Shown here one piece after another: positions 6,111-14,168 of a stretch of DNA of 34,161 nucleotides. Source of the DNA: an uncultured Demequina sp. (GTDB lineage: Bacteria; Actinomycetota; Actinomycetes; Actinomycetales; Demequinaceae). The first letter of the stretch is position 1. Every line of letters starts with the position of its first letter. A program made the translations under genes and the position numbers. The stretch spans positions 1 to 34,161 of the forward strand of contig CALALQ010000448.1 of the NCBI GenBank assembly GCA_937925595.1, written 5' to 3'. The notes below the pieces were generated by a model. The model worked only from the letters and a program-made list of their open reading frames with translations, was not told where the DNA came from and ran no database searches.

Positions 6111-9100
6111 CTACTTCACCTTGATGGTCTTCGCCCCCTTCTGCGAGCGATCGTTGTAGCCCTTCTTATGGCCCGTGACCACCACGGAGAGGTACGTGCC
6201 CCTGTCCGCGGCAACCAGCTTGTAGGTCTTGCCAGTGGCCCCCTTGATGGCCTTGCCATTGCGATACCACTGATAGGTGTACGTGGTGGCGGCTGGCGAC
6301 CACGTGCCCACGATGACCTTCTGCACCTTGCCCACCTTGAGGTCGCCCGTGATCTTGGGGATGGGCGGGCGAGCGAAGTTCAGCTTCACCACGGTGCGCG
6401 CAGGGGACACGCGCGGGGTGCTGTGGTAGCCGCTGCGCTTGCCGGTGACCTTGACGGTGATCTTGGCCCCAGCGTCGGCCTTCTTGAGCGTGTAGGTCGA
6501 CTTGGTGGCGTTCTTGATCGCCTTGCCGTCGCGGTACCACTGGTAGGCGAACTTGGCCTTGGGCGACCACGTGCCGGTCTTTGCCTTGAGCGTTGAGCCC
6601 GGCCTCGCGAAGCCCGTGATCGACGGCTTGGGCGCCTTCTTGAAGAGCTTCTTGAGCGTGACCGCAGACGAGGTCTTCGAGACGGTCTGGTAGCCGGCCT
6701 TGGTCGCCGTCACCTTGACGGAGATCTTCTTCTGCGAGTCCTTCGACGTGATCTTGTAGGAGGACTTGGTGGCGCCGGAGATCGCCTTGCCGTTGCGGTA
6801 CCACTGGTAGGTGAACTTGGTGGGCTTGGGAGTCCACGTGCCCACAGTGGCCTTGAGCGTGGCGCCAAGGTACTTGTCACCGGAGATCGTGGGCTTGGGG
6901 GCCTTGGTGAACTCCTTGTCGGGGATGTCGACAGGGGCCTCGGGGATGGACAGGTAGGCCACCGCCTGGCTCAGAGCCGAGTTCCAGTTCACCGTGATCT
7001 CGTTCGTGGCCCAGGAGCTGATCTCGTCGACGTAGCACAGCTGCGGTGCGCAGTCGTTGTTGGGGTACAGCGCCTGGAACGTGGGATCCCATGTGGGGAA
7101 GTCTGCGTTGGGGCCACCGGCAACGGAGCCCCGTGGCGGGTTGGGCATCTCGGGGTTCAGCTGGTTCGCGAACCAGCGGGAGTGCTGGTTCTTGCTGAAC
7201 ACCGTGCCGTAATCGGTGATGTACGAGTTCGCGAGGGCGTTGCGCCCAAGGAGGTAGTCCATGGACTCGTAGGCCGCCTGACGCAGGGACTCGTCTCCGG
7301 ACAGGTCGTAACCTGCCCCCAGCACCACCATGTTGTTGAGGATGGCGCTGTTGGAGCCCCATACGAACTTGTCGGCGGGGAGGGCCTGACCGAACGGCTG
7401 TTCGGCCTGAACCGACGCCACCAGCTGGGCGCCCGCGACTACCTGGTCGATGATGTCGTGGCGTCCGGGGAACGCGTTGTCGACGGTCGCGAGGTTGATC
7501 TTGGCGAGAGCGTCCACCTGGCCCCAGAAGAAGCCGTCATCCGGGAAGGAGTTGGCGTCCGCGATGGGGGAGCCCAGAAGGAAGTCCTCGAAGGCCTTCT
7601 CGCCGGTGGTCAGGTACAGCTCTGCGGCTGCCCAGTAGAACTCGTCGGTGACGTTGTCATCGTCGTAGGGTCCACCGCCGTTGTTGCCGTCCGCGGCCGG
7701 AGCGTAGATCTCCGGGTTGGCAAGGGCAGCTGCCCACGCCACGCGAGCGTTGGCAAGCAGCTCCGCCGCGTAGTCCGCGTCGTAATCCTTGAACAGTCGG
7801 GCGCCCTGCGCCGCCGTGGCGACAAAGTTCAGGGTCGCGGCCGTCGAGGGACGGTGCAGGTAGCGCACCTTGTCGTCGTTGTGCGGGAGCAGGGGCAGGC
7901 CGGTCCAGCCGTAGTCGTGAATCTTGTGGTGGACCATGCCCTCGAGCTCTTCACCCTCGGGAACCATCATCGAGGTGAAGAAGTCGAGTTCCCACTTGGC
8001 CTCGTCGAGGACGTCGGGCACGCCGTTCCCGGTCTCGGGAACATTCAGCGTGCCGTCGCCAAGCGCCGCGACAGCCTCGGAGCCCGCGCGGAGCGCACGC
8101 TCGTACGTGGACAGCAGCTGCGCTACGGCAATGCCGCCATTCACCACGTACTTGCCGTGGTCGCCGGCGTCATACCAGCCGCCAACCACGTCGAGGGTGT
8201 AGTCGCAGGTCCACGGCTCGCCGTAGACGACCTCCGACTCCTCGACCGGCTGGCAAGCGACGTTGTAGTCGCCTTGGTTGGTGTCACTGCCTCCGGCCTC
8301 GGAGACGTGGCCAGCGGGGCGAGCGTAAGCGTCGCCCACGATGGCAGCCTCTATCTCGATTCCGGATCGCGCAAGGTAGAAGTAGTTGAGCGCGTCAGTC
8401 AGCAGCGGCTCGTAGAGCCCAGCGCCGATCGAGAAGACGTAGCTCGAGTCGCCGTCCGCGTGCAGGACGTACTCGCCTCCAGCGGTGATTCCGGAGAAGT
8501 CGATCTCGTGGACGTTGAGTCCCGCAGAGGGGTCCACGCCACGGGGGATCGAGGTGCCGGTCGCGACGGTGGCCTCGTCGTCGGTGCGCTCAAGTTCCCA
8601 GGTGACGGGGTCGGTGGACTCGGTCACGAGGGTGGCGCGCATGGGCTCGCCAGGCACGTAGCCGTGCTGGTTGACCTTGACGCGGGGGCCCGTCTCCGGT
8701 GCGTACGGCGGCTTCTCGCCGCCGCTCAGCAGCGACACGTCGTCGACGCAGAACGTCCACGGGGTGGAGGATCCGCCCACCTGGAACGCGATCTGCGCGT
8801 TGTCACTGGCGTTGTTCATGGTGAAGAACACGGTGTGCTGCTCGAGGTCCTCACCGGGGGTGTCGATGTACTCGGTGTAGACCGTGTACGGCGCGGCGCC
8901 AAGGCCCACGATGGCGCGCATGGGACCGCCGGTCCCTGACGCCTTGAAGCTCAGCGTGTAAGGACCCTTGGGAAGCTGCATAGCGTCGTAGTGGATGTTG
9001 ATGTCCCACGGGTTGGTGGTGCCGCCCGGAACCTCCACACAGAGAGCGCCGCTGTCGATCGAGGCGCTCGTCACGCCGTCGGCCTTCCAAGGATCCTGAG

Positions 9101-10478
9101 TGTCGGAGAAGTCGCCGTTGGTGACGTACTCGACCGCAGGAGCGCCTAAGTAGACGTTGTCAATGCAGTACTCGTAGGACTGGTCAGCCGCGAGCGGTCC
9201 AAAGTGGAACTGCAGGTTCGCGGAGGCAACCGGGGCCGCGAGCGTGAAGGACAGGTCGTAGTGGGTGAGCTCCTCACCCGTCACCGTGGTGCTGCTGTAC
9301 GTCGTGTACGCACCGCCGTTTTGCTGCACGAGCGCGGTGAACGAGCCCGTAGTCGCGGCATCGAAGGAGAATTCGTAGTCGCCTGCAGGCAGCTCGATGT
9401 TGTCGTAGCCGAGCCCAGCGCCCCACGGGTCCGCGAGCGGACCGTTGATGACGGCGCAGTACTGACCGTCAACGACTCCGCCCGTGTGGCCGTACGGGCC
9501 AAAGGGAGCCGCGCCGTTGGAGAAGTCGCCGTTGTTCAGGAGGTTCACACCGCCAAGCAGGCCCGGCTCCTGGGGCTCCTCTTCACCCTCGCCAGGGGTG
9601 ACAACAAGCGTGATGTTGTCGAAGCAGACGTCGTTGCCGCCCACCTCGAACATCAGCTTGCCGGTTCCCGCGGGGATCTCGAAGTCGAAGGACTGTGGCG
9701 CCCACTGAGCGGGGTCGCCAAGGCTGAACTCCTCGCCCAGCGCTGACGTGCCGTCCGGGACCTCGACGTTGACCTTGTAGGTGCCTTCGCCCTTCACGTC
9801 AAAGGTGAGGGTCGCGTCGCCCGCCTCCGTGGTCCAGCCGTTGAAGCCAAGGCCCGCATCCCAGCGGTTCGCGGCGTCGGTCGTGTAGCACAGGGCGCCA
9901 TCCGGTGTGGAGATCTCGTAGGTGGCACCGCCGTTGGCATAACTCCAGTAGCCGGGGTTGCCGGACGCGAAGTCGTGATCGATCACGGTGACCGGTGCAG
10001 CGACGGCGTCCGTGATGGAGATGTCGTCGAAGCAGATCGTGTGGCCGTCCGCGTTACCGCCCACCTCGAACATGACCTTGCCATTGACCGTCTCGGCCGC
10101 GGTGAAGTCGTAGGTGAAGGTCTCGGTGCCGTCTACCGAGAATCCCTGGCTGAAGGTGGGGGTGTTCTCTGGGGTTTCGACGTTGACCTGGAAGTCGCCG
10201 CTGCCGGTGACGCTGAACGTGAGCGTCTTGGCGCCCGCGGTGAGGTTGATGCCCGTCTGCCCCACTCCTGCATCCCAGCGCGCCGCAGCGGTGCTGGTCG
10301 CACACATCTGGCCGTCGACTGCGACCAGGGAGGAGGTGCCGTAGCTCCACCAGCCATCCACCGTGCTGTCGAACGTACCGTTGTTCACGTCTGCCTGGGC
10401 AGCGGAGGCTCCGAGCAGGCTGGCGCTGAGCGCCACAAGTGCGAGCGCCGCCGCGCGCCGCATGGTCTTGATCTTCAC
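6111..10478 (-). CDS. Secreted multidomain endoglucanase, GH9 (CenC-like)
   Basis: This 1,455-residue protein is an extracellular cellulase. The GTG at 10478 is chosen because AAAGGAG lies 5 nt upstream and a classic signal peptide follows (KIKTMRR, a hydrophobic stretch, then AAQA-DV near residue 29). Domains in order: four CBM4/9-type cellulose-binding modules (about 30-165, 166-300, 311-450, 451-585), a CelD-type N-terminal Ig domain (about 596-690), the GH9 catalytic domain (about 693-1178), and three lysine-rich Ig-like repeats (about 1191-1455). GH9 residues visible are D770 and D773 in WYDAGD, H1099 in QHSRW, and the general acid E1160 in TNEITVNWN. The fourth CBM resembles the CBM4 modules of Cellulomonas CenC, which has CBM4-CBM4-Ig-GH9-Ig-Ig; this one is expanded. 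The C-terminal repeats are shared with the giant protein at 1-3737. Confidence 0.93.
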   Translation of the reverse strand: MKIKTMRRAAALALVALSASLLGASAAQADVNNGTFDSTVDGWWSYGTSSLVAVDGQMCATSTAAARWDAGVGQTGINLTAGAKTLTFSVTGSGDFQVNVETPENTPTFSQGFSVDGTETFTYDFTAAETVNGKVMFEVGGNADGHTICFDDISITDAVAAPVTVIDHDFASGNPGYWSYANGGATYEISTPDGALCYTTDAANRWDAGLGFNGWTTEAGDATLTFDVKGEGTYKVNVEVPDGTSALGEEFSLGDPAQWAPQSFDFEIPAGTGKLMFEVGGNDVCFDNITLVVTPGEGEEEPQEPGLLGGVNLLNNGDFSNGAAPFGPYGHTGGVVDGQYCAVINGPLADPWGAGLGYDNIELPAGDYEFSFDAATTGSFTALVQQNGGAYTTYSSTTVTGEELTHYDLSFTLAAPVASANLQFHFGPLAADQSYEYCIDNVYLGAPAVEYVTNGDFSDTQDPWKADGVTSASIDSGALCVEVPGGTTNPWDINIHYDAMQLPKGPYTLSFKASGTGGPMRAIVGLGAAPYTVYTEYIDTPGEDLEQHTVFFTMNNASDNAQIAFQVGGSSTPWTFCVDDVSLLSGGEKPPYAPETGPRVKVNQHGYVPGEPMRATLVTESTDPVTWELERTDDEATVATGTSIPRGVDPSAGLNVHEIDFSGITAGGEYVLHADGDSSYVFSIGAGLYEPLLTDALNYFYLARSGIEIEAAIVGDAYARPAGHVSEAGGSDTNQGDYNVACQPVEESEVVYGEPWTCDYTLDVVGGWYDAGDHGKYVVNGGIAVAQLLSTYERALRAGSEAVAALGDGTLNVPETGNGVPDVLDEAKWELDFFTSMMVPEGEELEGMVHHKIHDYGWTGLPLLPHNDDKVRYLHRPSTAATLNFVATAAQGARLFKDYDADYAAELLANARVAWAAALANPEIYAPAADGNNGGGPYDDDNVTDEFYWAAAELYLTTGEKAFEDFLLGSPIADANSFPDDGFFWGQVDALAKINLATVDNAFPGRHDIIDQVVAGAQLVASVQAEQPFGQALPADKFVWGSNSAILNNMVVLGAGYDLSGDESLRQAAYESMDYLLGRNALANSYITDYGTVFSKNQHSRWFANQLNPEMPNPPRGSVAGGPNADFPTWDPTFQALYPNNDCAPQLCYVDEISSWATNEITVNWNSALSQAVAYLSIPEAPVDIPDKEFTKAPKPTISGDKYLGATLKATVGTWTPKPTKFTYQWYRNGKAISGATKSSYKITSKDSQKKISVKVTATKAGYQTVSKTSSAVTLKKLFKKAPKPSITGFARPGSTLKAKTGTWSPKAKFAYQWYRDGKAIKNATKSTYTLKKADAGAKITVKVTGKRSGYHSTPRVSPARTVVKLNFARPPIPKITGDLKVGKVQKVIVGTWSPAATTYTYQWYRNGKAIKGATGKTYKLVAADRGTYLSVVVTGHKKGYNDRSQKGAKTIKVK

Positions 10479-10734
10479 CACGACTCCTTTGTCATGAAGG
10501 CACCACGAAACGATTCGTGGACTGAGGCGAAACGTAACAGCGCCCATGCGTGGGGTCGCAACCGCTCCCGGCACAATTTCCGTTCCGTTCACTGCATGCG
10601 CATGCATTTTGTAGGCGACCCACAAAAGCCGGTTCCGAAAATTCGCGTTGGTATGCGAAAACGAGTTGAAACCCCGAAAGGGAAGAGGCTTTCGTGAGTT
10701 CGCGCTGAGGCTCGTTTACCTGGGTCGTTGCGTT
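10479..10734. other. Intergenic region upstream of the GH9 cellulase gene
   Basis: This 256-bp stretch separates the end of ndgR from the cellulase start, both on the minus strand, and is visibly more AT-rich than the flanking genes. It holds the cellulase Shine-Dalgarno (10484-10490), a near-operator palindrome (10503-10520), a second CGAAACG copy (10528-10534) and a perfect 14-bp palindrome TGCATGCGCATGCA (10593-10606). It also holds a weak inverted repeat CGAAAG...CTTTCG (10675-10694) that might help end ndgR transcription. No conserved coding ORF was recognised. Confidence 0.6.
10503..10536 (-). promoter_or_regulatory. Candidate operator cluster for the GH9 cellulase gene
   Basis: CCACGAA (10503-10509) and TTCGTGG (10514-10520) are perfect inverted arms around ACGA, about 25 nt before the start codon. 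CGAAACG occurs inside this site (10506-10512) and again at 10528-10534 within CGAAACGTA. On the minus strand the second copy reads TACGTTTCG, and its TACGTT could be the -10 box. The same nonamer occurs in the GH5/epimerase intergenic region (29442-29450), so a shared LacI-type regulator is possible. Confidence 0.4.
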
Positions 10735-11457
10735 TCAGCCCACGTGCGTGCGAATGAGCACGTCACTGAGCTGCCGCGCGGCGTCCAGAACCGCTCCGGC
10801 GTGCAGCGCGCCAGGATTGGCGGTCAGCCGTTCTGCGGGACCGGAGATGGAGACGGCGGCAATGACCGTGCCGGCCGTGCCCCACACGGGCGCACTCACG
10901 GAACTCACGCCGGGCTCGCGCTCGGCTGAGCTTTCGGCGTAGCCGTTGTCGCGCACCTTGGCGAGATCCGCCGCGGTGAAGCGGGCCGACGCCAGGGCCG
11001 CGTGGACCACCTCGGGCGCCTCCCATGCAAGAAGCACCTTTGCCGCGGAGCCGGCGGCCATGGTCATCGTGGTGCCGACGGGGATGGAGTCGCGCAAGCC
11101 AACGGGACGATCCACCGCGGCGATGCAGATGCGCTGCGATCCGTGGCGCCGATAGAGCTGCGAAGATTCGCCGGTGCGGTCGCGCAGCGTGGTCAGGACG
11201 GGCAGGGCGGCACTCACGAGACGATCTTCACCCACGGCGGCGGCCAGTTGAGCGAAGCGCGGGCCAAGGACAAAGGCGCCGCTTGCGTCGCGGCCCACCA
11301 GGCGGTGGTGTTCGAGCGCAAGGGCGAGCCGGTGCACGGTGGGGCGGGCAAGGTGAGTGGCCGCCACGAGCTCGGCGAGAGTCGCCGGGCCCGCCTCGAG
11401 AACGCCGAGGATGGCGGCGGTCTTGTCAACGACGCCCACGCCGCTATGATTGTCCAT
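10735..11457 (-). CDS. ndgR: IclR family regulator of leuCD (NdgR/LtbR type)
   Basis: This 240-residue DNA-binding protein has an N-terminal winged helix-turn-helix (TLAELVAATHLARPTVHRLALALE, split here by eye at residues 18-42) and a C-terminal IclR effector-binding domain. The opening MDNHSGVGVVDK, and the later SSQLYRR and EREPGVSSVSAPV, match the highly conserved NdgR of Streptomyces and LtbR of Corynebacterium. These regulate leucine and related amino-acid synthesis. The divergent position directly upstream of leuCD is the classic arrangement. The ATG at 11457 has TAATAT exactly 6 nt upstream on the minus strand (11464-11469), indicating a leaderless transcript. The palindrome at 11473-11487 overlaps this promoter, so autoregulation is likely. 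Confidence 0.92.
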   Translation of the reverse strand: MDNHSGVGVVDKTAAILGVLEAGPATLAELVAATHLARPTVHRLALALEHHRLVGRDASGAFVLGPRFAQLAAAVGEDRLVSAALPVLTTLRDRTGESSQLYRRHGSQRICIAAVDRPVGLRDSIPVGTTMTMAAGSAAKVLLAWEAPEVVHAALASARFTAADLAKVRDNGYAESSAEREPGVSSVSAPVWGTAGTVIAAVSISGPAERLTANPGALHAGAVLDAARQLSDVLIRTHVG

Positions 11458-11463
11458 AGAGCG

Positions 11464-11497
11464 ATATTAGCGTCTCACATTGTGAGATGTCTAGACT
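11464..11497. promoter_or_regulatory. ndgR-leuC divergent promoters with shared operator
   Basis: TCTCACA-T-TGTGAGA (11473-11487) is a perfect-arm palindrome midway between the two genes and fits an IclR/NdgR operator. The ndgR -10 is TAATAT on the minus strand (11464-11469). The leuC -10 is TAGACT on the plus strand (11492-11497), giving a leader of about 22 nt with AAGGA at 11517-11521. The palindrome falls between the -10 and expected -35 of both promoters, so one bound dimer could block both. Confidence 0.8.
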
Positions 11498-11526
11498 GGT
11501 GACTGAGTGGGGAAGTAAGGACAAGC

Positions 11527-12948
11527 ATGGGTACGACACTCGCTGAAAAGCTGTGGAACGACCATCTGGTGCGCAAGGGCACCGACGGCGCTCCCGACCT
11601 GATCTACATCGACCTTCACATGTGCCACGAGGTCACGAGCCCGCAGGCCTTCGAGGGTCTGCGCATCGCCGGCCGCGACGTGCGCCGCAAGGACCTCACG
11701 ATTGCGACCGAGGACCACAACACTCCCACGCTCAACATCGACCTGCCCATCGCGGACGAGACCAGCCGCGTGCAGATCAACACCCTGCGCAACAACGCCA
11801 AGGAGTTCGGCATCCGCATCCACTCGCTGGGTGACGCCGACCAGGGCGTTGTCCACGTGGTCGGCCCTCAGCTCGGCCTCACGATGCCCGGCATGACGAT
11901 CGTGTGCGGCGACTCCCACACCTCGACGCACGGCGCGTTCGGCTCGCTCGCGTTCGGCATCGGCACCTCTGAGGTGGAGCACGTGCTCGCCACCCAGACC
12001 CTGCCGCTCAAGCCGTTCAAGACCATGGCGATCAACGTCGACGGCGAACTGCCCGAAGGCAGCACCGCAAAGGACATCATCCTCGCGATCATCGCCAAGA
12101 TCGGCACCGGCGGCGGCCAGGGCTACGTGCTCGAATACCGCGGCGAGGCGATCCGCAAGCTCTCGATGGAAGCCCGCATGACGATCTGCAACATGTCGAT
12201 CGAGGCTGGCGCCCGCGCTGGCCTCATCGCCCCCGACGAGACCACCTTCGAATACGTGAAGGGCCGTCCCCACGCCCCCGAGGGCGCCGACTGGGACGCC
12301 GCGGTTGAGTACTGGAAGACCCTCGTCACCGACGAGGACGCCGTCTTCGACGCCGAGGTTCACCTCAACGCGTCCGACCTCGAGCCCTTCGTGACGTGGG
12401 GCACCAATCCCGGCCAGGGCCTGCCGCTCAGCGCGACGGTCCCCAACCCGGAGGACTTCGCCGACGAGACCGAGCGCGAGGCCGCCGCGAACGCCCTCGC
12501 CTACATGGGCCTCACCCCTGGCACCCCGCTGCGCGAGATCGCGATCGACACCGTCTTCCTCGGCTCGTGCACGAACGGCCGCATCGAGGACCTGCGCGCC
12601 GCGGCCGAGGTCATCAAGGGCCGCCAGAAGGCCCCCAACACCCGCATGCTCGTGGTGCCTGGCTCCGCTCGCGTCCGCCTCCAGGCGGAGGCAGAGGGGC
12701 TCGACAAGATCTTCAAGGACTTCGGTGCAGAGTGGCGCAATGCCGGCTGCTCGATGTGCCTTGGCATGAACCCCGACCAGCTCGCCCCGCAGGAGCGCTC
12801 CGCGTCCACCTCGAATCGCAACTTCGAGGGTCGCCAGGGCAAGGGTGGCCGCACGCACCTCGTGTCGCCGCTCGTCGCTGCCGCCACCGCGGTGCGCGGC
12901 ACGCTGTCCAGCCCTGCAGACCTCGACCGCGCCAGCGTGCTCGCGTAA
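11527..12948 (+). CDS. leuC: 3-isopropylmalate dehydratase large subunit
   Basis: LeuC (473 residues) is the catalytic subunit of isopropylmalate isomerase. It converts 2-isopropylmalate to 3-isopropylmalate in leucine synthesis with the small subunit LeuD. It is an aconitase-family protein, and the three cysteines that hold the [4Fe-4S] cluster are visible: C348 in SCTNGR, and C408 and C411 in [11 protein letters not shown]. Other family motifs include [19 protein letters not shown] sequence ([20 protein letters not shown]). The ATG at 11527 follows AAGGA by 5 nt. It is co-transcribed with leuD, 14 bp downstream, and probably controlled by NdgR through the operator at 11473-11487. Confidence 0.98.
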   Translation: MGTTLAEKLWNDHLVRKGTDGAPDLIYIDLHMCHEVTSPQAFEGLRIAGRDVRRKDLTIATEDHNTPTLNIDLPIADETSRVQINTLRNNAKEFGIRIHSLGDADQGVVHVVGPQLGLTMPGMTIVCGDSHTSTHGAFGSLAFGIGTSEVEHVLATQTLPLKPFKTMAINVDGELPEGSTAKDIILAIIAKIGTGGGQGYVLEYRGEAIRKLSMEARMTICNMSIEAGARAGLIAPDETTFEYVKGRPHAPEGADWDAAVEYWKTLVTDEDAVFDAEVHLNASDLEPFVTWGTNPGQGLPLSATVPNPEDFADETEREAAANALAYMGLTPGTPLREIAIDTVFLGSCTNGRIEDLRAAAEVIKGRQKAPNTRMLVVPGSARVRLQAEAEGLDKIFKDFGAEWRNAGCSMCLGMNPDQLAPQERSASTSNRNFEGRQGKGGRTHLVSPLVAAATAVRGTLSSPADLDRASVLA

Positions 12949-12962
12949 GGAGAGACCAAGCC

Positions 12963-13601
12963 ATGGAGAAGTTCACCACCCACACCGGCGTCGGCGTTCC
13001 GCTGCGCCGCTCCAATGTGGACACCGACCAGATCATCCCGGCCGTCTACCTCAAGCGAGTCACCAAGACCGGCTTTGACGACGCACTCTTCGCCGCGTGG
13101 CGCGGCGACCCGGACTTCATCCTCAACCAGGAGGAGTACAAGCACGGCTCCGTGCTCGTTGCCGGCCCCGACTTCGGCACCGGCTCGTCCCGAGAGCACG
13201 CCGTGTGGGCTCTCAAGGACTACGGCTTCAAGGTCGTCATCGCTTCGCGCTTCGCCGACATCTTCCGCGGCAACTCCGGCAAGCAGGGCCTGCTCGCCGC
13301 TGTGGTCTCGCAGGAGAACATCGAGCTGCTGTGGAAGCTGCTTGAGTCCGAGCCGGGCAAGCAGATCACCGTCTCCCTTGAGGACCGCACCGTGACGTGC
13401 GGCGAGCTCACCGTTCCGTTCGAGATCGACGACTACGTGCGCTGGCGCCTCATGGAGGGCCTCGACGACATCGGCCTCACCCTCCAGTACGAAGACGACA
13501 TCACCGCCTTCGAGGCTAAGCGCGAGTCGTGGCGTCCCAAGACCCTGCCGGCCAAGACTGAGCCCAAGCAGGTTGTCGAGGCCGCCCGCCCCGTCGAGTA
13601 A
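12963..13601 (+). CDS. leuD: 3-isopropylmalate dehydratase small subunit
   Basis: LeuD (212 residues) is the swivelling-domain subunit of isopropylmalate isomerase and partners LeuC. Typical motifs are [11 protein letters not shown] near the N-terminus and the substrate-loop segment [18 protein letters not shown], followed by [15 protein letters not shown]. The ATG at 12963 is chosen because the protein opens with the conserved [20 protein letters not shown] and AAGGAG (12947-12952) lies 10 nt upstream; longer in-frame extensions run inside leuC. The C-terminus carries a tail of about 15 residues ([21 protein letters not shown]) that is longer than the core fold needs. Confidence 0.97.
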   Translation: MEKFTTHTGVGVPLRRSNVDTDQIIPAVYLKRVTKTGFDDALFAAWRGDPDFILNQEEYKHGSVLVAGPDFGTGSSREHAVWALKDYGFKVVIASRFADIFRGNSGKQGLLAAVVSQENIELLWKLLESEPGKQITVSLEDRTVTCGELTVPFEIDDYVRWRLMEGLDDIGLTLQYEDDITAFEAKRESWRPKTLPAKTEPKQVVEAARPVE

Positions 13602-13610
13602 GCACCGCTC

Positions 13611-14168
13611 ATGAAGCGTCTCCTGCTGGGCATCAGCGGGGGACCGGGCGCGGGAAAGTCCACCTTCGCGGCGCGCCTCGCGGGGGAGTTGGCAGCGGCG
13701 GGCGTCACTGCGGCCGTCGTGCCTATGGACGGCTTTCATCTGCCCGACGCTGTGCTCGCTGAGCGCGGTCTGGCGGACGTCAAGGGAGCGCCAGAGACGT
13801 TCGACAGGCCTGCTTTCGAGGAGCTGCTGTCGCAGCTGCGTGACACCTCGCGCACCGTCCTGGCTCCGGCCTACTCGCGGGACCTGCATGCGGTGGTTCC
13901 CGATGCCATTGCCATCGAGCCGGATGTGCAGATCGTCATCGTTGAGGGAAATTACCTGGGACTTTGGCCTGGGGTGCGCGCGGCCCTCGACGAGATCTGG
14001 AAGCTTGAGCTGCCGTGGGAGACGGCCCGCGAGCGGCTCATCGCTCGCCGCGTCGCCACCGGCAGGGACCCTGAGGCGGCCGCGGCGTGGGTGGACCGGG
14101 TGGACGCAGCCAATGCGATGCTCGTCGCAGACTCCTACGCCACGCGAGTCATCACGGACGCTGGCTGA
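13611..14168 (+). CDS. Nucleoside/nucleotide kinase family protein (PRK/uridine kinase-like)
   Basis: This 185-residue P-loop kinase has a Walker A motif GGPGAGKST at residues 10-18. Further motifs are PMDGFHLPDAVL, KGAPETFDRPAF and IVEGNYLGLW. These fit the phosphoribulokinase/uridine kinase/CoaA-like group often annotated as nucleoside or nucleotide kinase family (PRK09270 type, near putative fructose-transport kinases). The phosphate acceptor cannot be deduced. It starts 9 bp after leuD with no clear Shine-Dalgarno, so it may be translationally coupled to leuCD. Its last 17 bp overlap the end of the convergent PfkB kinase gene. Confidence 0.8.
   Translation: MKRLLLGISGGPGAGKSTFAARLAGELAAAGVTAAVVPMDGFHLPDAVLAERGLADVKGAPETFDRPAFEELLSQLRDTSRTVLAPAYSRDLHAVVPDAIAIEPDVQIVIVEGNYLGLWPGVRAALDEIWKLELPWETARERLIARRVATGRDPEAAAAWVDRVDAANAMLVADSYATRVITDAG

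Noticed and set aside
7182..8939. Long ORF (585 codons) on the plus strand inside the GH9 cellulase gene
   Set aside because: It is antisense to the GH9 catalytic domain, has no recognisable domain, and its composition reflects the reverse strand of a strongly conserved enzyme.
12396..12962. N-terminal extension of LeuD
   Set aside because: It overlaps leuC out of frame, whereas the ATG at 12963 gives the conserved LeuD N-terminus behind AAGGAG.
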